Shown here: positions 16,384 through 25,350 of the stretch, in pieces
Position numbering within the stretch: the first letter of the stretch is position 1
How the letters are laid out: each line of letters begins with the position of its first letter
Source: Methyloversatilis sp.
GTDB taxonomy: Bacteria > Pseudomonadota > Gammaproteobacteria > Burkholderiales > Rhodocyclaceae
Assembly: GCA_017984755.1 (NCBI GenBank)
Contig: JAGNYW010000011.1
Span: 1 to 64,000 of the forward strand
Length of the DNA: 64,000 nucleotides
Reading direction: 5' to 3'
Notes under the pieces: generated by a model
What the model saw: the letters and a program-made list of their open reading frames with translations, nothing else
What the model was told of the DNA's origin: nothing
The model's database searches: none
Translations under genes and position numbers: made by a program

Positions 16384-18492
16384 ATGGCTTCTTCCCTCTC
16401 ACTCCGTCAGGCGATCGGTTCGCCAAACATCAGTCAGATGGCGGCTCCGATACTCATCATCCTCATCCTGTCGATGATGGTGCTGCCACTGCCGACCTTC
16501 GTGCTCGACGTGTTCTTCACGTTCAACATCGCACTGTCGGTCATGGTGATGCTGGTCGCGCTCTACACCAAGCGCGCGCTCGAATTTTCGGTGTTTCCGA
16601 CGGTTCTGCTGGTGACTACTTTGCTGCGCCTGTCGCTCAACGTGGCCTCCACCCGGGTCGTGCTGCTCGAAGGTCACACCGGCCCCGATGCGGCGGGCAA
16701 GGTGATCGAAGCTTTCGGTCACTTCCTGGTCGGCGGCAATTACGCGGTCGGGATCATCGTGTTCATCATCCTGACCGTCATCAACTTCATCGTGGTGACC
16801 AAGGGTGCCGGCCGGATCGCCGAAGTGGGCGCCCGCTTCACCCTCGATGCGATGCCCGGCAAGCAGATGGCCATCGATGCCGACCTGAACGCCGGTCTGA
16901 TCGCCGAGGATGAGGCACGCCGCCGCCGCAAGGAAATCGCGGACGAAGCCGACTTCTACGGCTCGATGGACGGCGCGTCCAAATTCGTGCGCGGCGATGC
17001 CATCGCCGGCATCATGATTCTGCTGATCAACGTGATCGGCGGCCTGCTTATCGGCGTCATGGAACACAACATGAGCGCCGGCGAGGCATCCAAGGCCTAT
17101 GTGCTGCTGACCATCGGCGATGGACTGGTGGCACAGATTCCGGCGCTCATCATTTCGATTGCTGCGGGTCTGGTCGTGTCGCGCGTGGGCAGTGGCGAAG
17201 ACGTCGGCGGCCAGATGATCGGGCAGCTGTTCGGTGACCCCCGTGTGCTCGCCATTTCCGCCGGCATCATGGCGCTGATGGGCATGATCCCCGGCATGCC
17301 GAATTTCGTGTTCCTGCTGCTGGCCGGCATTCTCGGATATCTCGGCTGGCGTGGGGTGAACCAGGCAGCGTCGCCGCGGGCGAAGGAAGTGGCCGACAAG
17401 GCGGCCGCGCAGGCTGCCGAACAGAACAGCATCCCCGCGCCCGAGTCGCAGGAAGCGGCGTGGAGCGACGTGGTTCCGGTCGATACGCTCGGTCTCGAAG
17501 TAGGTTACCGCCTGATTCCGCTGGTCGATCGCGGTCAGGACGGCGAACTGCTGAAGCGCATCCGCGGACTGCGCAAGAAATTTGCGGCGGAGATCGGTTT
17601 TCTCACTGCGCCGGTGCATATTCGCGACAACCTCGAACTCAAGCCGAACGGTTATCGCATCACCCTCAAGGGCGTGGATGTGGGCAGCGGCGAGGCGTAT
17701 CCGGGCAGCCTGATGGCGATCAATCCGGGGCGCGTGGCCGGGGTGCTGCCGGGGCGCGAAGCGAAGGATCCGGCGTTCGGCCTGCCTGCGGTCTGGATCG
17801 AGCAGGGCCTGCGCGAGCAGGCGCATGCGCTGGGCTACACCGTGGTCGATGCTGCCACCGTGGTGGCCACCCACCTCAACCATCTGATTCTGACCCATGC
17901 CGCCGAACTGCTCGGCCGGCAGGAAGTGCAGTCCCTTCTGGAGCATGTCGGCCGCGACCAGCCGCGACTGGTCGAAGATCTGGTGCCGAAGGCGCTGCCG
18001 CTGGCCGCCGTGCAGCGCGTGCTGCAGAGCCTGCTGGAAGAAGGCGTGCCGATCCGCGACATGCGCTCGATCATCGAAACGCTGGCCGAATGCGCGCCGC
18101 GCTCGCAGGACCCGCTGGAGCTGGCGTCCCGCGTCCGTGTGGCGCTCGGCCGGGCGATCGTCCAGCAACTGTTCCCGGGTAACGCCGACGTTCAGGTCAT
18201 GGTGCTCGACCCGGGTCTGGAACGTCTGCTCGGTCAGGCGCTGGGCGTGGGTGGCGACGGATCGGTGATCGAACCGGGCCTTGCCGACACGCTGATGCGC
18301 GAAGTCGCGAACGCCTCCCAGCAGCAGGAAGAGATGGGGCTGCCCGCCGTGCTGCTGGTACCGGCGCCGCTGCGCTGGTTGCTGTCGCGTTTCCTGCGCC
18401 GCGTGGTGCCTAGTCTGAAAGTGCTCGCCAATTCCGAAGTTCCTGAAATACGCACCATCAAAGTGACTACTGTCATCGGAGTCAAATCATGA
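16384..18492 (+). CDS. flhA: Flagellar type III export gate protein FlhA
   Basis: Encodes 702 aa. It has eight predicted membrane helices in the first half with the FHIPEP-family core (ARRRRKEIADEADFYGSMDGASKFVRGDAIAG) and a large cytosolic C-terminal domain that docks export chaperones. FlhA forms the nonameric ring of the export gate. Unusually, flhB does not precede it. Its 3' end overlaps flhF by 4 bases (ATGA), so the two are translationally coupled. Confidence 0.96.
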   Translation: MASSLSLRQAIGSPNISQMAAPILIILILSMMVLPLPTFVLDVFFTFNIALSVMVMLVALYTKRALEFSVFPTVLLVTTLLRLSLNVASTRVVLLEGHTGPDAAGKVIEAFGHFLVGGNYAVGIIVFIILTVINFIVVTKGAGRIAEVGARFTLDAMPGKQMAIDADLNAGLIAEDEARRRRKEIADEADFYGSMDGASKFVRGDAIAGIMILLINVIGGLLIGVMEHNMSAGEASKAYVLLTIGDGLVAQIPALIISIAAGLVVSRVGSGEDVGGQMIGQLFGDPRVLAISAGIMALMGMIPGMPNFVFLLLAGILGYLGWRGVNQAASPRAKEVADKAAAQAAEQNSIPAPESQEAAWSDVVPVDTLGLEVGYRLIPLVDRGQDGELLKRIRGLRKKFAAEIGFLTAPVHIRDNLELKPNGYRITLKGVDVGSGEAYPGSLMAINPGRVAGVLPGREAKDPAFGLPAVWIEQGLREQAHALGYTVVDAATVVATHLNHLILTHAAELLGRQEVQSLLEHVGRDQPRLVEDLVPKALPLAAVQRVLQSLLEEGVPIRDMRSIIETLAECAPRSQDPLELASRVRVALGRAIVQQLFPGNADVQVMVLDPGLERLLGQALGVGGDGSVIEPGLADTLMREVANASQQQEEMGLPAVLLVPAPLRWLLSRFLRRVVPSLKVLANSEVPEIRTIKVTTVIGVKS

Positions 18493-19988
18493 CGCCTCGC
18501 AAATATCTGGCCGCCAGCGCGCGCGACGCGCTGCGTCGCATCAAGGAAGAACTCGGCCCGGATGCCATCGTGCTGTCCAACCGACCGGTCGAAGGCGGTG
18601 TGGAAATACTCGCGCTGCCGGCCAATGCGCTCGACTCGATGACGGCACCCGCTCCGAAACCCGTTGCACAGCCGGTTGCCAGACCGGCTGTCAGGGCTGC
18701 GGCACCCGTCGCGCTGGCGGATGCCGCGGAAGACGACGATTTCCAGGTGACGCTGTCCGGTAGCATGGCTGCGCGCAGTGCGCCGCCGCGCCGCGACGCG
18801 CCCATCGGCGAAGTGCGTGCCCCCAAGCCCTGGCAGCCCTACAAGCCGCGTCCGGCAACGCCGAACGAACTGCGTGACATGGCGCATTCACGTGATCAGT
18901 CGGCGGCCAACTCGCAGCTCGATGCGCATGCCGAGGTGGTTCAGCGCCGTGCGGCGCCCGAATTAGAACCGCCTCTGCAGCGAGCGTCGGCACACGTCGC
19001 GGTAGCGGATCGTCCGTCGGAACTGGAAAGCAATCTGCGCGAAGAGCTGGGCAGCATCCGCCGCATGCTGGAACAGCAGCTGGCCGGTTTCGCCTGGGGT
19101 GAAATGTCGCGTGGCTCTCCGCTCAAGGCTTCGCTTGCGGCCGAAATGCTGGAATCGGGTTTCAGCGCAACGACTACCTATCGCCTGCTCGACCTCCTGA
19201 CCAATTCGGATTCGCTGGCAGCCGCGCGCAACGAACTGCGCACGCTGATCGGCCGCGATCTGATCACGCTGAACTCCGACGCAGACATCATCGACCGCGG
19301 CGGTGTCTATGCCCTGGTCGGCCCGACCGGCGTCGGCAAGACAACCACGACAGCCAAGCTGGCTGCGCGTTGCGTGGTGCGTCACGGTGCCGACAAGGTG
19401 GCATTGCTCACGACAGACGGCTACCGGATCGGCGCGCACGAACAGCTCCGCATATACGGCCGCATCCTCGGCGTGCCGGTCCACGCAGTGCGCGATGCGT
19501 CAGATCTGCGCCGCATGCTGGTCGAACTGCGCGACAAGCACATGGTGCTGATCGACACCGTCGGCATGAGCCAGCGCGATCAGGCGGTCAGCGAGCAGAT
19601 CGCGATGCTGTCCTCCAGCGGCGACGTGCGTCGACTGCTGCTGCTCAACGCAGTCGCCCGCGCCGACGCGCTCGATGACGTGGTGCGCGCCTATTCGGCA
19701 CCCAACGGCGGCGCCGACCTCGCGGGCGCCATCATCAGCAAGGTCGATGAGTCGGTCACGCTGGGACCGGTGCTCGACGTGCTGATGCGTCATCAGCTGC
19801 CCCTTTTCTATGTCGCGAACGGACAGCGCGTGCCCGAAGACCTTCATCTGCCCAACCGTGCCTATCTGCTGCACCGGGCACTGCGCCCGGCCGGCGAAGA
19901 GTCTTCGCAACACCTGTCGCCGCAGGACGCAGGGCTTGTGATGGCGGCGTCCCGACGCAATGTCCGCAACGAGGTGAGCCGTGGCTGA
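18489..19988 (+). CDS. flhF: SRP-type GTPase FlhF, flagellar placement
   Basis: Encodes 499 aa. An N-terminal basic segment and a low-complexity linker are followed by an NG-type GTPase domain with P-loop GPTGVGKTTTTAKLAAR (from residue 278), TTDGYRIGAHEQLRIYG and LIDTVGMSQRD. FlhF sets polar placement of the flagellum together with FleN. It overlaps flhA by 4 bases and fleN by 8. Confidence 0.95.
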   Translation: MTPRKYLAASARDALRRIKEELGPDAIVLSNRPVEGGVEILALPANALDSMTAPAPKPVAQPVARPAVRAAAPVALADAAEDDDFQVTLSGSMAARSAPPRRDAPIGEVRAPKPWQPYKPRPATPNELRDMAHSRDQSAANSQLDAHAEVVQRRAAPELEPPLQRASAHVAVADRPSELESNLREELGSIRRMLEQQLAGFAWGEMSRGSPLKASLAAEMLESGFSATTTYRLLDLLTNSDSLAAARNELRTLIGRDLITLNSDADIIDRGGVYALVGPTGVGKTTTTAKLAARCVVRHGADKVALLTTDGYRIGAHEQLRIYGRILGVPVHAVRDASDLRRMLVELRDKHMVLIDTVGMSQRDQAVSEQIAMLSSSGDVRRLLLLNAVARADALDDVVRAYSAPNGGADLAGAIISKVDESVTLGPVLDVLMRHQLPLFYVANGQRVPEDLHLPNRAYLLHRALRPAGEESSQHLSPQDAGLVMAASRRNVRNEVSRG

Positions 19989-20859
19989 CCTCATGAAGGA
20001 TCAGGCTTCCGGGCTGCGGGCGATGTTCCGTCGTCATCCGACGCAGCGTGTCAGCTTTGCCGGCGCGATGGCCGGCGTCGGCAACACCTCGATTGCCCTC
20101 GGCGCTGCACTTCAGGCGGCACGTGCCGGACTGCGGGTGACCCTGATCGATGAGCATCAGGGCGCCGGTTCCGCCACGGCACGACTGGGCCTCACTTCCC
20201 GCCTCGATCTGCTGCAGGCGATCAATCGCGACGCACCGCTGGCATCAATTCCGCTGCTGTCGCAGCACGGCGTCGCAGTGGTGCCGGCCGCCCGGCTGGC
20301 GACCCAGTCGCGTCAGCTCAACCGCCTGCAGCTCGAAGCTCTGGACGAAGCCCTGGTGGAACTGACCCGCGATACCGAACTTCTGATTGTCGATTGTGCG
20401 CTGGACGAGTCGCAGCTGTCGGCGCTGGCCCGCCGCTCGGACCGTCTGGCAGTGGTGACCGCGGCTTCGGGTGTCAGCGTGACTGCGGCCTATGCGCTGA
20501 TCAAGCGTCATTTCACCGGCAACGCCCCGGTGTCGGCCGGCGTGGTACGGCCGGTGCACGTCGGGGTCAGCCGGGCGCGTTCCGTTGCCGACGCACGTCA
20601 GGCGTTTGCCAGCCTGAATGGTGTGGTGAGCGAGCACCTGGGCAGCGCGCTGCACTGGCTGGGCTGCCTGCCCGCCGGATACCAGCGGCCGATTTTCTCC
20701 GTGACGGGTGACGATGCCCTCAAGATCGGACGTGATCTTGCCGAAAAGCTCTTCGTATCCCTCGACTCAGAAAAAACCGGTATGTTGATGTCCCTTAACG
20801 AAACGCCACCTGCCGACGCGTCCCCTTACCAGGGTTCGGTTTCGGCGCGGGTGGCCTGA
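19981..20859 (+). CDS. fleN: FleN/FlhG-like MinD-family protein with a degenerate P-loop
   Basis: Encodes 292 aa at the usual fleN position between flhF and fliA. The deviant Walker A reads AGAMAGVGNTS at residues 27-37: the signature lysine of KGGVGK(T/S) is missing and the P-loop lysine is Asn35. The Walker A' aspartate region is LIDEHQG and the Walker B-like region is LLIVDCALDE. The overall MinD-like order is kept. Classical FleN uses ATP-dependent dimerisation to restrain FleQ and limit flagellar number; this version probably cannot hydrolyse ATP in that way. Identity rests on position and overall pattern. Confidence 0.85.
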   Translation: MADLMKDQASGLRAMFRRHPTQRVSFAGAMAGVGNTSIALGAALQAARAGLRVTLIDEHQGAGSATARLGLTSRLDLLQAINRDAPLASIPLLSQHGVAVVPAARLATQSRQLNRLQLEALDEALVELTRDTELLIVDCALDESQLSALARRSDRLAVVTAASGVSVTAAYALIKRHFTGNAPVSAGVVRPVHVGVSRARSVADARQAFASLNGVVSEHLGSALHWLGCLPAGYQRPIFSVTGDDALKIGRDLAEKLFVSLDSEKTGMLMSLNETPPADASPYQGSVSARVA

Positions 20860-20890
20860 CAGCGCAGCCGGCCGAAGCAGAGGACTCAAT

Positions 20891-21607
20891 ATGTATACCG
20901 CATCCGGAACACTGGACCGCGACCAGCTCGCCAAGCACTACGCGCCGCTGGTCAAGCGCATCGCTTATCACCTTATGGCCAAGCTTCCGGCCAGTGTTCA
21001 GGTCGAAGACATCATCCAGAATGGAATGCTGGGTTTGCTCGACGCCATGAGCCGCTACGAGGAAGGGCTGGGGGCGCAGTTCGAAACCTATGCCGTGCAG
21101 CGCATCCGCGGCGCCATGCTCGACGGTCTGCGTGAGAACGACTGGCTGCCGCGCAGCCTGCGTCGAAACATGCGCCGCATCGAAACGGCCATCCATACGC
21201 TCGAGCAGCAGAAGGGGCGTCAGCCGACCGAAGGCGAGCTGGCCGATTCGCTCAGCATGCCGCTGGGTGAATACCAGAAGATGCTGCAGGAAGCGCGTGG
21301 CTATCAGCTGGTCTACTTCGAGGATTTCACTGACGGCGACGATGACGATTATCTCGACCGCCACAGTGTCGGTACCGCCGACCTCGACCCGCTCGCGCGC
21401 CTGCTCGACAAGAACATGCGCGATGTGCTCGTGCGTGCCATCGGTGATCTGCCGGACCGCGAAAAGACGGTGATGGGCCTCTATTACGAAGAAGATCTGA
21501 ATCTGCGCGAAATAGGCGAAATCCTCGGCGTGTCCGAGTCGCGCGTGTGCCAGCTGCACAGTCAGGCCATCGCCCGCCTGCGCAGCCGCATCGCCGCTCG
21601 CGGCTGA
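20891..21607 (+). CDS. fliA: RNA polymerase sigma-28 factor for flagellar genes
   Basis: Encodes 238 aa. It shows sigma region 2 (YAPLVKRIAYHLMAKLP, VEDIIQNGMLGLLDAMSRYE), region 3 and region 4 with a helix-turn-helix (LNLREIGEILGVSESRVCQLHSQA). FliA directs late flagellar genes and is held in check by FlgM, encoded at 23878-24207. GCAGAGGA precedes the start. Confidence 0.96.
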   Translation: MYTASGTLDRDQLAKHYAPLVKRIAYHLMAKLPASVQVEDIIQNGMLGLLDAMSRYEEGLGAQFETYAVQRIRGAMLDGLRENDWLPRSLRRNMRRIETAIHTLEQQKGRQPTEGELADSLSMPLGEYQKMLQEARGYQLVYFEDFTDGDDDDYLDRHSVGTADLDPLARLLDKNMRDVLVRAIGDLPDREKTVMGLYYEEDLNLREIGEILGVSESRVCQLHSQAIARLRSRIAARG

Positions 21608-21626
21608 TCCGGAACTGGACGGGGCG

Positions 21627-22391
21627 ATGAGCATGCGCGTCGATCGGATCAGCGTTGCCGGCCTGGCTCTGGGCGTTGCGGCCATCATGGCCGGGCAGGT
21701 GCTGGAGGGCGGCCGCCTGTCCTCGCTGTTTCAGCCGGCGGCAATGATCATCGTACTGGGCGGCACCCTGGGCGCGACCATGCTGCAGACGCGTTTTCCG
21801 ATCTTCATGCGTGGCATGCGCATGGGAGCCTGGGCGTTCGCGACGCCCGCCCAGATGCCGGACGACATGATCACCAAGCTGGTCGGCTGGGCGCAGCTGT
21901 CACGGCGCGAAGGCATTCTGATACTTGAGAAGCAGGTTGCCAGCGAGCCGGATGCCTTCTTCCGGAAAGGCATCCAGCTGCTGGTGGATGGCGCCGATTC
22001 CGAGCGGCTGCGCGAAGTCATGGAAGTGGAGATCACTACCTATGAAACTACACTCCGACAGTCGGCCCGCGTCTGGGATGCAGCCGCCGGATACGCGCCG
22101 ACCGTCGGCATCCTGGGGGCGGTGCTCGGTCTCATCCACGTGATGGAAAACCTGGGTGATCCGACCCGGCTCGGCGCGGGCATCGCGACAGCCTTCGTGG
22201 CCACGATCTACGGCGTGGGCACTGCCAACATGATTTTCCTGCCCATCGGCCGCAAGCTGCAGATGCATGTGACGCAGCTTGTCAGCATGCGCGAAATGTT
22301 CGTGGATGGTCTGGCCGGCATCGCCAATGGCGACAACCCCCGCATCATCGAAAGCCGCCTGCTCGGTTACGTCGCGCAGGTGCCGGGCTGA
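21627..22391 (+). CDS. motC: Flagellar motor stator protein MotC (MotA family)
   Basis: Encodes 254 aa with four membrane segments and a cytoplasmic loop. The family features are LGGTLGATMLQTRF and the proton-channel region AAGYAPTVGILGAVLGLIHVMENL. Its position after fliA and before motD identifies it as the MotC-type stator of polar flagella, rather than the main motA. Starts at 21627 and 21633 are both possible. Confidence 0.92.
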   Translation: MSMRVDRISVAGLALGVAAIMAGQVLEGGRLSSLFQPAAMIIVLGGTLGATMLQTRFPIFMRGMRMGAWAFATPAQMPDDMITKLVGWAQLSRREGILILEKQVASEPDAFFRKGIQLLVDGADSERLREVMEVEITTYETTLRQSARVWDAAAGYAPTVGILGAVLGLIHVMENLGDPTRLGAGIATAFVATIYGVGTANMIFLPIGRKLQMHVTQLVSMREMFVDGLAGIANGDNPRIIESRLLGYVAQVPG

Positions 22392-22405
22392 ATGTGAGGC
22401 GCGCA

Positions 22406-23230
22406 ATGAGGAAGCGCCGCTATGTTCCCGACTCGGACGAGAATCACGACCGCTGGCTGATTTCGTACGCGGATCTGGTCACGTTGCTGTTTGCGTTTTT
22501 TGTCGTGATGTACGCCATCTCGCAGGTCAACGAGGGCAAGTACCGTGTGCTGAGCCAGTCGCTGAACAGCGCCTTTGCGGCGCGCGAGGGTGTGCGCCTC
22601 ATTGAGCTGCCCGCCACCGATCAGAGCGACGCGATGCAGATACAACTCGATCAGCTGCGTGCGGCACGTTCCGCGCAGAAGGAGCAGGAGCGCAAGGAAC
22701 GGGCTGACAAGGCTGCCAAGGATATTCGTCAGGCCTTGTCGGCACTGACCCGGGAAGGTCAGGCGAGTGTGACCGAAGGAGCGCTGGGGCTCACGGTCGA
22801 TCTGGATGCCGCGTTCCTGTTCGGCGCCGGCGAGGCGACGCTGCAGCCTGCCGCCCAGGACATCATCGCGGCGATCGCCCGCGTGCTGCTTTATACCGAT
22901 TTTCCGCTGGTCGTCGAGGGCCACACGGACAACAGTCCGGTGAGTGGCCGACTGGTGTCGAACTGGGCCCTGTCGGCGCTGCGCGCCGCTGCCGTGACCG
23001 GAGTCTTCGCCGATCAGGGCATTCTCGCGACGCGGCTTACCGCAGCCGGCCTTGCCGATCAGCGACCGGTGGCCGACAACACAAGCGAGGAAGGGCGCGC
23101 CCGGAATCGTCGTGTGTCCATCCGCATCGAAACCTTTTCGAACGAACCCGTCCAGCCGGGTGTACAGCCAGCCACCGGGCCGGTCGAAGTGCCCGAAGGC
23201 AGTCTGGGATCAAGCTTCCCGCGGTTGTAA
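22406..23230 (+). CDS. motD: Flagellar motor stator protein MotD (MotB family)
   Basis: Encodes 274 aa from ATG 22406, with TGAGG seven bases upstream; a GTG at 22394 in frame is less likely. One membrane helix near the N-terminus carries the critical aspartate (WLISYADLVTLLFAFFVVMYAISQV), followed by a coiled segment and a C-terminal OmpA-like peptidoglycan-binding domain (VVEGHTDNSPVSG, RARNRRVSIRIE). With MotC it forms the proton-driven stator. Confidence 0.93.
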   Translation: MRKRRYVPDSDENHDRWLISYADLVTLLFAFFVVMYAISQVNEGKYRVLSQSLNSAFAAREGVRLIELPATDQSDAMQIQLDQLRAARSAQKEQERKERADKAAKDIRQALSALTREGQASVTEGALGLTVDLDAAFLFGAGEATLQPAAQDIIAAIARVLLYTDFPLVVEGHTDNSPVSGRLVSNWALSALRAAAVTGVFADQGILATRLTAAGLADQRPVADNTSEEGRARNRRVSIRIETFSNEPVQPGVQPATGPVEVPEGSLGSSFPRL

Positions 23231-23383
23231 CCTTTACCGGGGTCGGTGCTCGGCAAACAGGCATGACGAAAACGTACTGATTTCGCATAGGAAATCCATA
23301 CCATAGGAATCTGCGTGGCCGCAGTGGCGACGCTTCAAACGACGCGGCGAAACACGCCGCTCGAACTCCATCCGGTCGAAAGA

Positions 23384-23878
23384 TCAGGCGCTGCCGAGTG
23401 ACCGGCTGGAACCGCGCAGCATCGACTGCCCGTCCGGCCCGTAGGTCGACGCCTGTTCCGATGCAGACATCAACACGGCCAGTGCCTGCTGGCTCGACTT
23501 CATCTGCGCGCGGATCAGCACGCCGTTGGCCTGATTCAGGTCATGGGCTTCGCGGGCAAGTCCGGTCAGGTCGGCGAACGGCTGCCGACATACAGCCCAT
23601 TCCGGAACACTGTCGAACAGTGCCTCGATATCGACTCTGGCGGGTTTCACGCCGGCGCGGGCAAGCAGCGCGACGCGTGCGTCGCCCAGTTGTGCCAGTC
23701 GTCCGTAAGCCTCCGACTTGCGTGCGGCAATGACGGCGAGGCTGTCCACCTCGCCCGACTCAAGTGCCGTGCGCTCGGCATGCAGATGGCCGAGGGCGGT
23801 GCGCAAGGTCACCGATTCTTCGTTCATCACTGCAGCCAGCCTCGCAGCGGTCTGCGCGGCCGGTTCGTTTGCAGCCAT
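23384..23878 (-). CDS. flgN: FlgN-type export chaperone for hook-filament junction proteins
   Basis: Encodes 164 aa, almost all helical, with an FlgN-type pattern (EESVTLRTALGHLHAERTALESGEVDSLAVIAARKSEAYGRL, and LNQANGVLIRAQM near the C-terminus). It follows flgM with a one-base TGATG overlap, the usual flgA-flgM-flgN order. It would chaperone FlgK and FlgL. Confidence 0.85.
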   Translation of the reverse strand: MAANEPAAQTAARLAAVMNEESVTLRTALGHLHAERTALESGEVDSLAVIAARKSEAYGRLAQLGDARVALLARAGVKPARVDIEALFDSVPEWAVCRQPFADLTGLAREAHDLNQANGVLIRAQMKSSQQALAVLMSASEQASTYGPDGQSMLRGSSRSLGSA

Positions 23879-24207
23879 CAGGTGGTCGGTCGCGTGTTCA
23901 GCATCTGACGCACGCTTTCGATCAGGCTGTCGGCCACGCGGTCTGCATTGACCTTGAAACGGCCGTCTGCGATCGCCTGCTTGATTTCGTCAACGCGTGC
24001 GCTGTCGACCACCGGCACGTTGGCGACCGATGCCTCGAGCTCGCGCAGTCGTGCCGAAGTACCCGAAATATCGATCTGCGCACCTGGTGCGGTCGTTGAT
24101 GAGGCAGCACCCGCCGGGTTGCTTCCCGAAGTGCCTTTGGTAGCCGAAGTCGCCGTCGGAGCAAGCGGTTTTCCAGTTCCGTCGATTTTCACGATGAACC
24201 CTTTCAT
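23878..24207 (-). CDS. flgM: Anti-sigma-28 factor FlgM
   Basis: Encodes 109 aa. It has the N-terminal KIDGTGKPL pattern, a flexible Ser/Ala/Thr linker and the helical sigma-binding C-terminus (VDSARVDEIKQAIADGRFKVNADRVADSLIESVRQML). It binds FliA in the cytosol until the hook is complete and is then exported. Confidence 0.93.
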   Translation of the reverse strand: MKGFIVKIDGTGKPLAPTATSATKGTSGSNPAGAASSTTAPGAQIDISGTSARLRELEASVANVPVVDSARVDEIKQAIADGRFKVNADRVADSLIESVRQMLNTRPTT

Positions 24208-24222
24208 AAGACGTTCGACCGG

Positions 24223-24251
24223 TATTACGACGGTCCCTGCACAAAACTTTA
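24223..24251 (-). promoter_or_regulatory. Candidate sigma-28 promoter of flgMN
   Basis: On the minus strand, TAAAGTTT (24251-24244) exactly matches the sigma-28 -35 box. Eleven bases further on, CGTCGTAA is a weak match to GCCGATAA. It is positioned just upstream of flgM. This would let FliA feed back on its own inhibitor, as in other bacteria. Confidence 0.5.
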
Positions 24252-24337
24252 GGAGTTTTTGTAGGGAGCAGTCTTACACGGTCTGCTGCTCATGAATATA
24301 CCAATCACAGACGCCGGATGCGAACGGTCTGGAAGGG

Positions 24338-25042
24338 TCAGTAAACAACCTCCACCTGGCCACCCGCACGGGCGACGCCGCTCACTACCTGGCCGCGACC
24401 GGTACGCACCTGCACGGTCTGGCCTGGTTGGGCGCTGGCCAGTGCCCGGCCATCGTGACTGACGGAAAAGCCGCCGCCACGGGCAAAGAGCTTGACGATC
24501 TGGCCCTGCTGCACGGCAACTGGCGCGCGCAGCCAGTCGGCACGCAACGGTTGTCCGGCGGCCAGTGCCACATTTACCGACTGACCCACGAGGTGCTGCG
24601 GGTCGGTCAGGATGTTCGGTGGAAGATCGGTCAGGTCACCGCGCATGAAACCGTAGTCGCCCTCTCCGACGATCTGGCCGCGCCCGAGGGCACGCGAGGC
24701 GACGAGGTAGTTGCCGTCGATGCGCACGCGGACCGGCAGGTAGAGCGTCCAGGTGGCGCCGGCAACGCAGCGCACGCCGACGCTGATGCGTCCCCAGGCG
24801 CGTGTGCCCTGGGGCAGGAAGGCTTCATGCGCCGCGCACGGTGCAAGCGCCAGCCGTGCCTCCGGCTGGCCCAGATCGAACGTGGCCTGACCCGGCATGC
24901 CGGCCGTCTGAACCTGCAGGAAGTGAATGACGGTGCGACGCATCGCCTCGGCATCGGGGTGTACAGGTGTCTGACCGGCCATCTGTGCAAGGGCGAGGCC
25001 GCATGAGGCCATGAATAGAATCATCAGCAGACTGCGGATCAT
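24338..25042 (-). CDS. flgA: Flagellar P-ring assembly chaperone FlgA
   Basis: Encodes 234 aa with an N-terminal signal peptide (MIRSLLMILFMASCGLALA). The C-terminal SAF-like domain has the family signatures (NYLVASRALGRGQIV, VNVALAAGQPLRADWL, VQQGQIVKLFA). It acts in the periplasm to build the P-ring from FlgI. It is divergent from flgB and precedes flgM on the same strand. Confidence 0.92.
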   Translation of the reverse strand: MIRSLLMILFMASCGLALAQMAGQTPVHPDAEAMRRTVIHFLQVQTAGMPGQATFDLGQPEARLALAPCAAHEAFLPQGTRAWGRISVGVRCVAGATWTLYLPVRVRIDGNYLVASRALGRGQIVGEGDYGFMRGDLTDLPPNILTDPQHLVGQSVNVALAAGQPLRADWLRAPVAVQQGQIVKLFARGGGFSVSHDGRALASAQPGQTVQVRTGRGQVVSGVARAGGQVEVVY

Positions 25043-25350
25043 GATTTGCTCCCGTTCGATGTCGTCATTGCATCACGCGGCGGCTTCCGGCGATGCGGCA
25101 AATAGGGTGTGAAGCACAGCCTTCTTTCGCGTTGAAGCGGTCAGACAGCCGAAAACCGCCTTGCCGGCCCGAAAAGCCTTGTGGGTAAAGGGTTTGCGGC
25201 TGATCTGTGTGGCTGCGGGCGGCAAAGCTTGCCGCTTTCGAGCGGCAGATAGCCTTGAAAGGCGGGGCTCGAACGGTCCTTTTTTGCCGATCCAGTCGCG
25301 CAACGGGGACATAGAGTGGCTGGCACGATAGCTGCAATGGGATACCCACC
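25043..25350. other. Divergent flgA/flgB regulatory gap
   Basis: This 308-base stretch has no gene. It holds a near-perfect sigma-54 promoter at 25321-25336 and a 7-bp inverted repeat (25219-25225 with 25229-25235) about 95 bases upstream of it, where an enhancer-binding activator could sit. No promoter for flgA is recognised. Confidence 0.6.
25321..25336 (+). promoter_or_regulatory. Sigma-54 (-24/-12) promoter of the flgB operon
   Basis: TGGCACG (25321-25327), ATAG, CTGCA (25332-25336) matches the consensus TGGCACG-N4-TTGCW with the exact GG-to-GC spacing. Transcription would start near 25347, only about 4 bases before the flgB ATG at 25351. Confidence 0.78.

Noticed and set aside
16399..18168. 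Long reverse frame of 589 codons opposite flhA
   Set aside because: His/Asp/Gln-rich shadow typical of the antisense of a hydrophobic GC-rich gene.
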